NCBI GenBank assembly: GCA_029260615.1
Contig: JAJDCX010000090.1
Coordinates: 1 to 64,000, forward strand
Direction: 5' to 3'
DNA length: 64,000 nucleotides
Source of the DNA: Phycisphaeraceae bacterium
Lineage (GTDB): Bacteria > Planctomycetota > Phycisphaerae > Phycisphaerales > Phycisphaeraceae
Part shown: one piece after another, positions 53,432 to 62,930 of the stretch
How positions within the stretch are numbered: the stretch's first letter is position 1
Layout of the letters: each line of letters starts with the position of its first letter
Position numbers and translations under genes: made by a program
Notes under the pieces: model-generated
The model's database searches: none
Seen by the model: only the letters and a program-made list of their open reading frames with translations
Told to the model about the DNA's origin: nothing

Positions 53432-55818
53432 CAGACACCCACCTTTCTATTCAGCCCCGCTTTCAGCCGTGCCGCAGCCACCGCCGCCTGACCAAACGCC
53501 AACCCGCCGTCGTTCCCAGGAACTATCCCGTGAACCAACACACGCAACCCAACCTCTGAAAGCCGCCCCACAAGACACTCCATTAGACGCTGGTTACAGA
53601 ACACCCCGCCAGACAGCACCGCAGTAGTAACACCCAGCCGCCTTGATGCACCTAACACCGAATCCGCCAACGCCCAAGCCAACTGGTCATGGAACAGCGC
53701 CGCCAGCGCTTCAACCGACACGCCCCCCGACCGGCCCGCAACAACCGCGCCGATCAAAGGCGAAAGATCAATCACACCCGGCTCGCCCGAGACAACATGA
53801 AACAACGGACCACGGCTCACCGGCGTTTCACACCGATACGCCGCCGTCTCCACACGCATCGCCGCCTGCGCCTCGTAGGCATTACCCGTTGACAACCCAA
53901 GCAACGCCGCCACCCCGTCAAAGTACCGCCCCGCAGCACTACTGGATACACAGTTCACCTCCCCCACGAGCATCCCAGCAAGCATCCGCCGCTCGTCAGG
54001 ATCTTTCACCAGCGCAACCGCAGCCGGATGCTCCGCAAAGTCGTCACCATAAACCTGATACAACAGCGCCAACCCACAACGCCGGGTATCCTGCGCCGCC
54101 GCATCACCACCCGCCAAGCTGATCGGCCTCAGATGCGCCAACCGCTTAAACGAAGTCAGATCAGCCAACAACAACTCGCCACCCCAACTCGTGCCATCGC
54201 TCCCATACCCCACCCCGTCACACACCACCGCCAACACAGGCCCTGCCTCGCCGTGTTCCGCCATCACCGACGCGGCGTGCGCGTGATGGTGCTGCACACC
54301 GATCAAGGGGACATCCAACTTCTTTGCCAGCGACTTGGCATACACAGTCCCCAAGTACCTCGGGTGCAGGTCGTGTGCGATCCACGCCGGGCGAACATCA
54401 AACAAACCCATCATGTCACCGATCGTTTCTCCAAAATGCTCGAACACCGGCGTGTAACTCAAATCACCCAGATGTTGGCTCAACACCGCCCCACCATCAC
54501 GAACCAGCGCCACCGTATTTTTCAATTCCCCGCCAACACACAGCCCCGGCACGTCCCCACCAACCGCCAGCCCCAACGCCCCCGGCACAAACCCCCGCGC
54601 CCGTCGCAAAGGCAACGGGTCAGCCCCGCCCATATCTAAATAAACCGAATCATCGACACGACGGCGGATCGGCCGATCGTGCCAAAGGATCGCGTCACAC
54701 AAACCACTTAACCTCGACAACGCCTCATCATTATCAATCGTCAACGGCTCACCCGACGGGTTCGCACTGGTCATCACCAGGGCATCGATACCCGGCCCTA
54801 ACCCTGCAAACAACAAATGATGGATCGGCGTGTAAGGGAGCATCACACCCAGACGGTGACTGTCCGGCGCGACAGACGCCACCACCACAGCACCGCAACG
54901 ACGCTCCGCCAACACGATCGGTGCCGCACCCGAACGCATCAACGCCTGGGCCTTGCGACCAAGTTTCACAAACCCCCTCACCACACGGATCGACTGACAC
55001 ATCAAAGCGAACGGCTTACCATCCCTCTGCTTGCTCTGCCGAAGGCGTGACACCGCCCGCTCATCATCCGCACGCACCGCCAGATGAAATCCGCCAAGAC
55101 CTTTGATCGCGACAATCTTCCCACTTGCCAGCAACGCCGCGCACACCTCAATCGGATCACCCGTCAACGGCACACCTTGAGCATCCACCAACCCGACCCT
55201 AGGCCCACAATCGTGACAAGCGATCGGCTGCGCGTGATAACGCCTATCAGACGGGTCTGTATATTCCTCACCACAACTCGCGCACAACTCAAACCCGCGC
55301 ATCGTCGTGTGGGGCCGGTCATAAGGCACCTCATCGATGATCGTGTAACGCGGACCGCAATCGGTGCAGTTAATCAACCCATACCCGTGCCGCCGGTCAC
55401 CCCGGTCGACCAACTCTTTTAAGCAAGCCCCACACACCGCCGAGTCCACCGTCACCCCAGCCCGCGCCGAGTCGCTTGCCCGTTCTTCCGACGCCGGGTC
55501 TTTGTTCTCACATATCTGAAATAAAGGCGCTCCCGACTCCGCCCCCGCCACAGATGGGAGTTCTTCGACCAGGACTTGGTCTATAAGTGCCAGGGGCGGC
55601 CGCTCGGAATCAAGGGCCCGTGAAAACCGCTTAAGTTGAGCAGCCGACCCCTGGGCTTCAACGGTAACGCCCCGGGCATCATTAAGGACATATCCACCGA
55701 TCTCAAACCGCCGCGCCAGCCTGTATACGAATGGCCGATACCCCACACCCTGAACCTGTCCAAGGATGCGCCAGCGTCGGCGAAGACTTCTCGAGCTCGA
55801 CTCAGCGGTGGGGCACAA
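53431..55818 (-). CDS. hypF: Hydrogenase maturation carbamoyltransferase HypF
   Basis: 795 residues. Domains in order: acylphosphatase (RILGQVQGVGYRPFVYRLAR near 18-35), two zinc fingers (CGACLKEL, CTDCGPRY, CASCGEEY and CHDCGP, about 130-210), a YrdC-like domain (about 225-400), and a Kae1-like carbamoyltransferase domain with VQHHHAHAASVMAEHG. It makes a thiocarbamoyl adenylate from carbamoyl phosphate for HypE. It is the first gene of the hydrogenase operon. The start is a TTG at 55818; no in-frame ATG is nearby and the acylphosphatase domain is intact from there. Confidence 0.93.
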   Translation of the reverse strand: MCPTAESSSRSLRRRWRILGQVQGVGYRPFVYRLARRFEIGGYVLNDARGVTVEAQGSAAQLKRFSRALDSERPPLALIDQVLVEELPSVAGAESGAPLFQICENKDPASEERASDSARAGVTVDSAVCGACLKELVDRGDRRHGYGLINCTDCGPRYTIIDEVPYDRPHTTMRGFELCASCGEEYTDPSDRRYHAQPIACHDCGPRVGLVDAQGVPLTGDPIEVCAALLASGKIVAIKGLGGFHLAVRADDERAVSRLRQSKQRDGKPFALMCQSIRVVRGFVKLGRKAQALMRSGAAPIVLAERRCGAVVVASVAPDSHRLGVMLPYTPIHHLLFAGLGPGIDALVMTSANPSGEPLTIDNDEALSRLSGLCDAILWHDRPIRRRVDDSVYLDMGGADPLPLRRARGFVPGALGLAVGGDVPGLCVGGELKNTVALVRDGGAVLSQHLGDLSYTPVFEHFGETIGDMMGLFDVRPAWIAHDLHPRYLGTVYAKSLAKKLDVPLIGVQHHHAHAASVMAEHGEAGPVLAVVCDGVGYGSDGTSWGGELLLADLTSFKRLAHLRPISLAGGDAAAQDTRRCGLALLYQVYGDDFAEHPAAVALVKDPDERRMLAGMLVGEVNCVSSSAAGRYFDGVAALLGLSTGNAYEAQAAMRVETAAYRCETPVSRGPLFHVVSGEPGVIDLSPLIGAVVAGRSGGVSVEALAALFHDQLAWALADSVLGASRRLGVTTAVLSGGVFCNQRLMECLVGRLSEVGLRVLVHGIVPGNDGGLAFGQAAVAAARLKAGLNRKVGV

Positions 55819-55870
55819 GCCGCACCCCCATTCACGGGCCCTAAGGCAGTTAAACCAGTCACTTATCTAA

Positions 55871-55898
55871 AGTGTAGAGATTCAATAAGATGTGTCAA
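55871..55898 (-). promoter_or_regulatory. Probable promoter of the hydrogenase operon
   Basis: On the minus strand TTGACA (plus 55893-55898), a 16-base spacer and TACACT (plus 55871-55876). The -35 is consensus and the -10 matches four of six. It lies between the dnaK terminator and the hypF TTG, giving a leader of about 46 bases. Confidence 0.55.
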
Positions 55899-55928
55899 GA
55901 CCTATATATCTTTTAATTGCGCCCCACG

Positions 55929-55958
55929 AAAAAAAACCCCGCAGAACGGTCTGCGGGG
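55929..55958 (-). terminator. Rho-independent terminator of dnaK
   Basis: CCCCGCAGA, a four-base loop and TCTGCGGGG, followed on the minus strand by eight Ts. On the other strand there is also a T run before the stem, so it may work in both directions. It isolates dnaK from the hydrogenase operon. Confidence 0.9.
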
Positions 55959-55995
55959 CAAAAAATGTCTTTAATTCAGGTCAAATACAGAAAGG

Positions 55996-57900
55996 CTATT
56001 CCTTCACCTCGTACTCGGCATCAATCACATCGTCGTTGGCCGAATCGGAACCGGCCGTCGCATCCGACCCGCTTGCAGCGTCCCCGCCGCCCGACTCGGC
56101 AGCAGCCGCTTCGTAAACAGCCTTGCCCAACTCCTGGGCCTGCTTGTTCAACTCTTCCAACGCAGCCGTGATCGCCGCAGCGTCGTCCGCCTTGAGCTTG
56201 TCTTCCACGCTGCTGACCGCCGACTCGATGTTCCCTCGGACCTCCGGGCTCACCTTGTCCCCGTGCTCCTCGAGCTGCTTACGGGTCTGGTAAACCGCGT
56301 TGTCCGCGGTGTTTTTCGCATCCACCAACTCCCGGCGCTTGCGGTCGTCATCCTCGTGGGCCTCGGCATCCTTCTTCATCTGGTCGATTTCAGCATCCGA
56401 CAAACCCGACGAGCCCTTGATCTCAATGTTCTGGCTCTTATTCGTCGCCTTGTCCGTCGCCGTCACGCTGAGGATACCGTTGGCGTCGATATTAAACTCC
56501 ACCTCGATCTGCGGCAGCCCACGCGGTGCCGGGGGAATGTCCGCCAGGTTAAATCGGCCAAGCGTCCGGTTGTCCGAGGCAAAATCACGCTCCCCCTGCA
56601 GCACATGGATCGTCACCTCGGTCTGGTTGTCGCTGGCTGTGGAGAAGGTCTCCTTCTTGCTCGTCGGGATCGTCGTGTTCTTCTCAATGAGCTTGGTGTT
56701 CACCCCGCCCATCGTCTCGATACCCAGGCTCAACGGCGTAACATCCAGCAAAAGGATGTCCTTCACATCACCCTGCAACACCGCACCCTGGATCGCCGCA
56801 CCGATAGCGACGACCTCGTCGGGGTTGATGCTCTTGTTGGGCTCTTTGCCGAAGACTTCCTTAGCGATCTCCTGCACCTTGGGCATGCGGGTAGACCCAC
56901 CCACGAGAACGACTTCCTTAATGTCCGACGCCGAGAGCTTGGCATCCTTAAGCGCCTGCTTAACCGGCCCAGTAATCCGATCAAACAAGTCACTACTGAC
57001 CTGCTCGAACTTAGCCCGGGTGATCGCGATCTGCAGGTGCTTAGGCCCTTCCTGCGTTGCCGTGATGAACGGCAGATTCACCGTCGTCTCCTGCGCAGAA
57101 CTCAGCTCCTGCTTGGCCTTCTCCGCAGCTTCCTTCAGACGCTGCAACGCCATCGCGTCCTGACGCAGGTCGATACCCTCGATCTTCTTAAACTCGTCAG
57201 CCAGGTAATCGATCAGGCACTGGTCCCAGTCGTCACCTCCGAGGTGTCCGTCGCCATTGGATGACAACACCTCGAACACGCCGTCCCCGATATCCAGGAT
57301 CGAGACATCAAACGTCCCGCCGCCTAAGTCGAAGACGACGATTTTTTCATTGGCTTTCTTATCGAGCCCATACGCCAGCGCCGCGGCCGTCGGCTCATTG
57401 ATGATCCGCTCAACCTTCAGCCCCGCGATCTCCCCAGCCTCCTTGGTCGCGGTCCGCTGTGCGTCGTTGAAGTAGGCCGGAACCGTGATGACCGCCCGAT
57501 CGACCGCCTCTCCGAGGTAGTCCTCAGCCGTCTTCTTAAGATCGCCCAGGGTCATCGCACTGACTTCCTGCGGCGTGTAGTCCTTGTCCCGGACGTTGAC
57601 CTTCACCAACTCGTCCGCCCCCCCAACCACGCCGTAGGGAACTAATTTTTCTTCAGACTGCACTTCGTTGTGCTGCCGACCCATAAAACGCTTGACCGAG
57701 AAGATCGTGTTCTTGGGATTCGTCACCTGCTGATGCTTCGCCGGCTGCCCAACCAGACGCTCGCCCTTGTCGGTAAAAGCGACAATAGAAGGGGTCACGC
57801 GGTTGCCCGAACTGTTGATCAGCACCTTGGGCTGACCGGCTTCCATGACGGCGACGACGGAGTTAGTCGTGCCCAGATCGATGCCGATGATTTTGGACAT
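55996..57900 (-). CDS. dnaK: Chaperone DnaK (Hsp70)
   Basis: 634 residues, full length. The N-terminal ATPase opens [17 protein letters not shown], with [16 protein letters not shown] near 195 and [14 protein letters not shown] near 340; the substrate domain includes [14 protein letters not shown], and the lid ends in a Gly/Ser/Ala-rich stretch and EYEVKE, close to the usual EEVK-type tail that binds co-chaperones. It is a cytoplasmic protein-folding chaperone. No grpE or dnaJ is adjacent. It has its own leader and terminator. GAGG lies upstream of the ATG. Confidence 0.97.
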   Translation of the reverse strand: MSKIIGIDLGTTNSVVAVMEAGQPKVLINSSGNRVTPSIVAFTDKGERLVGQPAKHQQVTNPKNTIFSVKRFMGRQHNEVQSEEKLVPYGVVGGADELVKVNVRDKDYTPQEVSAMTLGDLKKTAEDYLGEAVDRAVITVPAYFNDAQRTATKEAGEIAGLKVERIINEPTAAALAYGLDKKANEKIVVFDLGGGTFDVSILDIGDGVFEVLSSNGDGHLGGDDWDQCLIDYLADEFKKIEGIDLRQDAMALQRLKEAAEKAKQELSSAQETTVNLPFITATQEGPKHLQIAITRAKFEQVSSDLFDRITGPVKQALKDAKLSASDIKEVVLVGGSTRMPKVQEIAKEVFGKEPNKSINPDEVVAIGAAIQGAVLQGDVKDILLLDVTPLSLGIETMGGVNTKLIEKNTTIPTSKKETFSTASDNQTEVTIHVLQGERDFASDNRTLGRFNLADIPPAPRGLPQIEVEFNIDANGILSVTATDKATNKSQNIEIKGSSGLSDAEIDQMKKDAEAHEDDDRKRRELVDAKNTADNAVYQTRKQLEEHGDKVSPEVRGNIESAVSSVEDKLKADDAAAITAALEELNKQAQELGKAVYEAAAAESGGGDAASGSDATAGSDSANDDVIDAEYEVKE

Positions 57901-57923
57901 GATATTGACCTCGCTTTAATTCG

Positions 57924-57949
57924 GATACTGTATCTATTGCTTTTTCAAG
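57924..57949 (-). promoter_or_regulatory. Candidate dnaK control region
   Basis: On the minus strand CTTGAAA (plus 57943-57949), identical to the sigma-32 -35 consensus, is followed by the palindrome GATACAGTATC (57924-57934). A clear heat-shock -10 (CCCCATNT) is not seen, so the assignment is tentative. Confidence 0.3.
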
Positions 57950-58128
57950 CGGTTATTACAGACGACGCGGGGCCGAGCCTACTAAATAAGGCCCATTGAG
58001 CCGGCGCACCATCTTACTACACCCCTCTTATTCGCAAACCCGGTGCCACCCTATCACCCCCCTATCGGGCTTGGATACGCCCTGACGCGAGCAGCGTCTG
58101 CCAGTGTGCCGCGACAGCCAAATCCCAC

Positions 58129-58141
58129 TGCCAAATTGGCA
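58129..58141. promoter_or_regulatory. Perfect 13-base palindrome
   Basis: TGCCAAATTGGCA has six-base arms around one A, midway between the divergent dnaK and HU genes. It could be an operator; no regulator gene is adjacent. Confidence 0.35.
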
Positions 58142-58290
58142 ATCCATCCAACCCTCAACCCACCGGATAGCCTCCGCCGAGGTCACCCAAGAGCCCGATT
58201 TGAGACCGATTTAGCAGGCAAAAAGCCGTCGATTTGGGCCCTCGACCCATGAAAATAAGGGAAAACTTACCCACAAATTGAAATCCGGGC

Positions 58291-58318
58291 TTGAAAAGTA
58301 CAGGAAATAGCGTACAAA
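58291..58318 (+). promoter_or_regulatory. Possible promoter of the HU gene
   Basis: TTGAAA, 16 bases, TACAAA, ending about 93 bases before the ATG. Each hexamer has four or five consensus bases. Confidence 0.35.
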
Positions 58319-58411
58319 ACGCGATATTCCGTTCTACCCCGCAGGGGTGAAAGTAACATCGGGTTGGCTCCATTCACGGATGAAGCAACCCCAAACCGCT
58401 AGGAGAGCAAC

Positions 58412-58750
58412 ATGGCTAAGAAGAAAACCACCCGTAAGAAAGCACCCGCCGTCAAGAAGGCTCCAACCAAGAGCGAGGTCTTCAGCACCATCGCTACGAA
58501 GACCGAACTCGCCAAGCGCGACGTCGCCGCTGTCTTCGAAGAGCTTCAGCCCATCATCAAGAAGAGCCTCCGCGCCAACGGCATGTTCACCATGCCTGGC
58601 CTCTGCAAGATGGTCGTCAAAAAGAAGCCAGCCACCAAGGCACGCAAGGGCATCAACCCCTTCACCGGCGAAGAGATGATGTTCAAAGCAAAGCCCGCCA
58701 GCAAGACCGTCCGCGTCAGGGCACTCAAGAACCTCAAGGAAATGGTCTAA
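58412..58750 (+). CDS. HU/IHF-family DNA-binding protein with Lys-rich N-terminus
   Basis: 112 residues, against about 90 for ordinary HU. The extra ~20 N-terminal residues are basic (MAKKKTTRKKAPAVKKAP), like the histone-H1-like tails on some HU proteins. The HU fold follows (SEVFSTIATKTELAKRDVAAVFEEL), with the DNA-binding arm region KARKGINPFTGEEMMFKAKPA and the end KNLKEMV. It bends or packs DNA in the nucleoid. It has an AGGAGAGC ribosome site and a strong terminator, so it is a single-gene unit, probably highly expressed. Confidence 0.88.
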   Translation: MAKKKTTRKKAPAVKKAPTKSEVFSTIATKTELAKRDVAAVFEELQPIIKKSLRANGMFTMPGLCKMVVKKKPATKARKGINPFTGEEMMFKAKPASKTVRVRALKNLKEMV

Positions 58751-58813
58751 TCAACCAAACCCCGGTGTGCGTCGCAAACACGACCCGCACCACGGTTTTA
58801 CCTTGATTACAAC

Positions 58814-58851
58814 GAACCCCCGGCACGCTCCGATGCCGGGGGTTCTCTTTT
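58814..58851 (+). terminator. Strong rho-independent terminator after the HU gene
   Basis: Perfect 12-bp stem GAACCCCCGGCA / TGCCGGGGGTTC with an 8-base loop, followed by TCTTTT. It lies about 65 bases after the stop codon. Confidence 0.93.
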
Positions 58852-58908
58852 GCGCACTACCAAGCTCTGATATCATCCGCTAATACCCCCGCCCCGGAGA
58901 CTCGACGC

Positions 58909-60165
58909 TTGCCACCCACTCACAACAACTCCTCGACCCAAGAAATCATCGCCCGCCACGACCGCGCGATGTCCATCAACTACGGACGATACCCCGTTGC
59001 CATGGTGCGCGGTGATGGCTCGACCCTCTACGACGCCGACGGCAAACAATACCTCGACCTCTTCGCGGGCTTCGGCGCATGCGTGCTTGGTCATTGCCAC
59101 CCCGACCTCACCAACGCCGTCAACGAACAGGCCCATAAACTCTGGCACGTCGGCAACCTCTTCCACACCGACCCCCAGACACGCGCCGCTGAAGCCATCA
59201 GCAAGTTCGGCTTCCAAGGACGCAGCTTCTTCTGCCACAGCGGAGCAGACGCCAACGTCGCCGCACTCAAACTCGCACGACTCCACGGCCAGAAAAACAA
59301 AGGCAAAGCCTCCGCCGGCCGTTACAAAGTCATCTCCACACTCGGCAGCTTCCACGGCAGAGCCTTCGGCGCCATGGAAGCCACCGGCCAACCCGCCGTC
59401 TACGAAGGCTTCGGACCCCTGGGGCCCGGCCACGTCCACGTCCCATTCAACGACCTATCCGCCATCGAATCCGCCATCGACGATGAAACCGTCGCCGTCC
59501 TCGTCGAACCCATCCAGGGCGAAGGCGGCGTCAACGTCCCCGACGACGCCTACCTCGCCGACCTCCGCAAACTCTGCGACGACCGCGACCTTGTACTCAT
59601 CTTCGACGAGGTCTGGACCGGCGTCGGACACACCGGCGAATACTTCGGCCACCAGCACTGGAACGTCACCCCCGACGTCATGACACTCGCCAAAGGCGTC
59701 GGTGGCGGCCTACCCGTCGGCGTCACGCATCTTAGCCCTGAGTTCGCCGAACTCTTCGACTGGCGCACCCACGGCCACGCCGTCCACGCCACCACCCTCG
59801 GCGGAAACTGCCTGTCCATGGCCGTCACCGCCACCATCTTCGACGTCCTGCACCGCGACCAACTCGTCACACGCGCCAAAACCCTCGGCTACAAAATCAC
59901 CGACCGCCTCAACGCATTCGCCAAAGACCACCCGATCATTAAGGCCGTCCGGGGCAAGGGCCTCTACCTGGGTATCGAGTTAGACCTCGACGCCTCCCCC
60001 AGCCAATTCAAAACCGGCGGCGACGTCGTCAAAGCATGCATGGAACGCGGGGCCCTGTTTAATGCCGTCCAAGGCAAAGTCCTACGCATCGCACCGGCGC
60101 TCACCATCGAGCAGGACCAATTAGATAGGGGCCTGGATATCCTCGAGGACGTCTTAAACGGATGA
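58909..60165 (+). CDS. Class III aminotransferase, acetylornithine-type
   Basis: 418 residues. It starts with a TTG at 58909, with GGAG about 11 bases upstream; no better ATG precedes the conserved region. Motifs are GHCHPDLTNAVNEQAHKLWHVGNLF near 65, SFFCHSGADANVAALKLAR (phosphate site, with Asp in place of the more usual Glu of SGAEANE), SFHGRAFGAMEATG, LIFDEVWTGVGHTG (cofactor Asp) and TLAKGVGGGLP (PLP lysine). The nearest group is acetylornithine/succinylornithine aminotransferase, so a role in arginine synthesis is likely but not certain. It overlaps the next gene by ATGA. Confidence 0.85.
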   Translation: MPPTHNNSSTQEIIARHDRAMSINYGRYPVAMVRGDGSTLYDADGKQYLDLFAGFGACVLGHCHPDLTNAVNEQAHKLWHVGNLFHTDPQTRAAEAISKFGFQGRSFFCHSGADANVAALKLARLHGQKNKGKASAGRYKVISTLGSFHGRAFGAMEATGQPAVYEGFGPLGPGHVHVPFNDLSAIESAIDDETVAVLVEPIQGEGGVNVPDDAYLADLRKLCDDRDLVLIFDEVWTGVGHTGEYFGHQHWNVTPDVMTLAKGVGGGLPVGVTHLSPEFAELFDWRTHGHAVHATTLGGNCLSMAVTATIFDVLHRDQLVTRAKTLGYKITDRLNAFAKDHPIIKAVRGKGLYLGIELDLDASPSQFKTGGDVVKACMERGALFNAVQGKVLRIAPALTIEQDQLDRGLDILEDVLNG

Positions 60166-61130
60166 CAGACAAGCCAATCACCCCACGAGCAACCCTGGCA
60201 GTCCTGGCGACACTGATCCTGTCGCTTTGTTTAGGCGCTTGTGAGATCCCCCCGCCCCAAACAACCACCGGCATCCTTGATGCCAACCCCACCGGCCAAG
60301 CAGACAACTCTCAAGAACCCAGCCCCGACACAGACCGCCCCACCGCCGACACCCCCGTCGGCGTATTGATCCACCGCGTCGATCTCCCACTGGATGTCTC
60401 TTTGGACGCAGCATGGCTTATCGTCGATGAATCCACCGTGTCATTACGGACCCACGGCATGTGGCAAGCAAACGGCCTGCGCATCGGCATACTCAACGCA
60501 GAACAAGCCCCCACCTTTGCCGACTCCCTCCCAACCATCCTCGGCGAGTCCCGCGCTAAACTCATCGGATCACCCCACCCCACCACCGTCCGCAGCACAC
60601 CCAGACTCATCCAACCCGTCACCATCGACCTCACCGACCCACCTAAAAGCATTAAGGTCCTACACCCCCAAGGCGGGCGACTGCAACTCCTAGCCAAAAT
60701 TACCCGCGACCAGGCCGGCCAAGCCTACCTCGAACTCACCCCTCACCACTACAAGCCCAAGCCAGACCTCGTACCACGCAGCCCACTCGAAAAACAACTG
60801 GATGGAACCGTATACACCCCCCTCACCGCCCGCCTACCCCTCACACCCAACACCGCCGCCATCGTCGGCCTATACAGACCCTGGCCCAAACCCCAAAACA
60901 CCACAGACACGACCCCTGACAATCAAAACCCACCTCCCGACAACGTCACCGAAAACACCGAAGCCACACCCCCCGTCGATGACACACAGATACTCCAAGA
61001 AGAAACCCCACCCAACGACCCACCCCAGCCGCCCACGATCCCTAATCACCTGGGAAAAGCCCTCATGGCCGGCAAACGAGCAGGCCACGACACTCAGGTA
61101 CTCCTCATCATTTCTATCATCGAAGATTGA
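60162..61130 (+). CDS. Lipoprotein of unknown function
   Basis: 322 residues. The signal peptide ends in lipobox LGAC near residue 30. A Pro/Thr/Asp-rich linker leads to a domain with segments GVLIHRVDLPLDVSLDAAWLIVDE and TPRLIQPVTIDLTDPPKSIK. A second low-complexity Pro/Asn/Glu-rich stretch precedes the C-terminus. No family was recognised. It overlaps the aminotransferase stop (ATGA), so it is cotranscribed, but no shared function is obvious. Confidence 0.7.
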   Translation: MTDKPITPRATLAVLATLILSLCLGACEIPPPQTTTGILDANPTGQADNSQEPSPDTDRPTADTPVGVLIHRVDLPLDVSLDAAWLIVDESTVSLRTHGMWQANGLRIGILNAEQAPTFADSLPTILGESRAKLIGSPHPTTVRSTPRLIQPVTIDLTDPPKSIKVLHPQGGRLQLLAKITRDQAGQAYLELTPHHYKPKPDLVPRSPLEKQLDGTVYTPLTARLPLTPNTAAIVGLYRPWPKPQNTTDTTPDNQNPPPDNVTENTEATPPVDDTQILQEETPPNDPPQPPTIPNHLGKALMAGKRAGHDTQVLLIISIIED

Positions 61131-61505
61131 GTTTCCCCCATCTGACGGGCAAATCGCAAAACAAGAAACGTAGAGCGAGCCTTCTAATTCCCCCCCACCC
61201 CATCACCGACACCCACGTTCATAGAACATGGGCAGACGTTCTTTTAGAGCGGTCTAACTTAAGGCCTCCTCTAATAATTGAAATCCCTCCGCTAAAAAGC
61301 CGCTTGCGGCTTAGCGGGGCCTCATGGATGACCTGCGTGTGTGTATTTTTAGAGGTGGCCTTAAACCGTAACCAGTGAGGGTTAGCCCCCGCGGCCACGC
61401 GACATCCCAGAACCTTAACGGACCCCCTCAAACGCTAAAGCCACGCTACGAACAAGGTGGTTCTGCTTTAAACACACGAGCATCTACCTAAACCCGTATC
61501 ACCCC
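61131..61505. other. Intergenic region holding an inverted-repeat element
   Basis: About 375 bases between convergent genes, with no gene visible. It contains the structured element at 61259-61364 and, just before it, a weak hairpin AGAAC-10-GTTCT followed by TTT that could end transcription of the lipoprotein gene. Confidence 0.6.
61259..61364. repeat. 106-base element with 16-base terminal inverted repeats
   Basis: TTAAGGCCTCCTCTAA (61259-61274) and TTAGAGGTGGCCTTAA (61349-61364) pair with one mismatch. Near the middle a second dyad, CCGCTA-AAA-AGCCGC-TT-GCGGCT-TAGCGG (61289-61317), forms a 12-bp stem with a 3-base bulge. It could be a miniature inverted-repeat element, a structured RNA or a two-way terminator. 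No coding potential. Confidence 0.55.
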
Positions 61506-62930
61506 TCACCCCCCCGCTGACGGCCCACCAGACGAACCACCGCCATCACCATCGCTTCCCCCGCTACCTCCCTCGCCGCCGCCACCGGGCTTACGCCTGC
61601 GCCCCCGCCGTCGCCTCCGACGTTTACGTTTACCCGCCCCCTCTTCACCCGGCTTATCCGTTTCAGACCCGGGGGCCTGCCCATCGACCGGTCCAGCCGA
61701 CGGCGATGGCGTATTGTTATTTTCAACCCCGGGGGAACCGGGGGCATCCGGGGAACCCGGGGAACCCCCATCAACCTTGCCACGCTCCGGCCGACGCGGA
61801 CGCCGACGACCCTTGCCCTCACCTTCACCCGTGGGCTTATCACCCGTCCGACCCGCAGGCCTGCCGCCCGACCCACCAGCCCCCCCGCTTCCTCCACCCC
61901 TGCCTCCGGGGGCGGGGGCCGAACGCCGAGAGTACGACTGCTCCGCCTTCTCCTCGCGCTCCTTCTCTTCCTTGCGAAACTGCGCCGATTCTTCCTTATT
62001 CAATGGCCGAATACTCTCTAACGGGTACGCCATCGGCGCCGTCACCCCCACCTTCACCAGCACCAACTGCGTCAGGATCTGTGAATTCAGCACCAGCCCA
62101 ACCCCGTCTTCGGTCTCCACCAGCGTCTTGCGATGTGGCAGCTTCTTACGCAGCTCCTCATACGTCTTGTCCTCATAACGCAAACAGCACATCAGCCGAC
62201 CACAACGCCCCGATATCTTCTGCGGGTCCAGCGTCGCCTTCTGCACCTTCGCAGAACGCATCGACACCGGCTTAAGCACCTTCAAGAAATTCTTGCAACA
62301 GCAATACTGACCGCAACGCTCATAATCAGCGACCAGCCTCGCCTCCTCACGATCATTGACCTGGTGCATCTCGATCCGCGTCTGCAGCTCCCCTGCCAGC
62401 AGCTTCACCAGCTCCCGAAAATCCACCCACTGCTCCGCCGAGTAGTGAATAATGATCCGCTCACCCCCCAATAGATGCTCCACCTCGATCGGCTTCATCT
62501 CCAGCTTCAGCTCCCCGACGAACCCCCGCGCCATCCGAAGCACCTCCACCTTCCGCCCATCCATCCGCGACTGCTCGTTCAAATCCTCCACGGTCGCCAC
62601 ACGCAGCACCTTCCCGTCCGTCGTGAACGGGTAGTCCTTCCCCCCAGAGTTCTCGATGTACTTGAGCATGTCCTTCCGCGACACCGCCTTGGAGCAGCCG
62701 GAGTTCGGGCACGTCGTCGTCAGCATCTCCCCCATCTCCGTCCCCCGACTCGTCCGAATCACCAGCTTCGACCCACAGCCCGGCTTCGCGTCCCCGTTAT
62801 AAGGCAGCTCCGCCACCATCTTCTGCAACCCATAACGCACCACGATCGATTTAGGTGCCTCAAGCTGCTCGTAGATCTTCTGATCGGCTTCCTCAAGCAT
62901 CACCGGCAACGGCGTAATAAATCCTGCCAT
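61506..62930 (-). CDS. PSP1-domain protein (YaaT/RicT-like) with basic Gly-rich tail
   Basis: 474 residues from the ATG at 62930 (MAGFITPLPVM), with GGAG upstream; the track start is 20 residues longer. Residues about 30-300 hold the PSP1 domain: VVRYGLQKMVAELPYN, HYSAEQWVDFRELVKLLAGELQTRIEMHQVNDREEARLV and a cysteine-rich region CGQYCCCKNFL and CGRLMCCLRYE. In Bacillus the YaaT (RicT) relative works with RicA and RicF in RNA processing and carries Fe-S clusters. The last ~150 residues are low complexity (Gly, Ser, Pro, then KRKRRRRRRGRRRK), probably disordered and able to bind nucleic acid. Confidence 0.87.
   Translation of the reverse strand: MAGFITPLPVMLEEADQKIYEQLEAPKSIVVRYGLQKMVAELPYNGDAKPGCGSKLVIRTSRGTEMGEMLTTTCPNSGCSKAVSRKDMLKYIENSGGKDYPFTTDGKVLRVATVEDLNEQSRMDGRKVEVLRMARGFVGELKLEMKPIEVEHLLGGERIIIHYSAEQWVDFRELVKLLAGELQTRIEMHQVNDREEARLVADYERCGQYCCCKNFLKVLKPVSMRSAKVQKATLDPQKISGRCGRLMCCLRYEDKTYEELRKKLPHRKTLVETEDGVGLVLNSQILTQLVLVKVGVTAPMAYPLESIRPLNKEESAQFRKEEKEREEKAEQSYSRRSAPAPGGRGGGSGGAGGSGGRPAGRTGDKPTGEGEGKGRRRPRRPERGKVDGGSPGSPDAPGSPGVENNNTPSPSAGPVDGQAPGSETDKPGEEGAGKRKRRRRRRGRRRKPGGGGEGGSGGSDGDGGGSSGGPSAGG

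Larger units (their letters stand above)
57901..58411. other. Divergent dnaK-HU intergenic region
   Basis: About 510 bases without a gene. It should hold both divergent promoters. No CIRCE element (TTAGCACTC-9-GAGTGCTAA) is present. Two short dyads are seen: GATAC-T-GTATC near dnaK, and TGCCAA-A-TTGGCA in the middle. Confidence 0.6.

Noticed and set aside
55581-55862. ORF of 93 residues overlapping the start of hypF
   Set aside because: It is a frame-shifted reading of the hypF acylphosphatase region with no domain of its own.
57901-58411. CIRCE operator upstream of dnaK
   Set aside because: No TTAGCACTC-N9-GAGTGCTAA or close variant was found.
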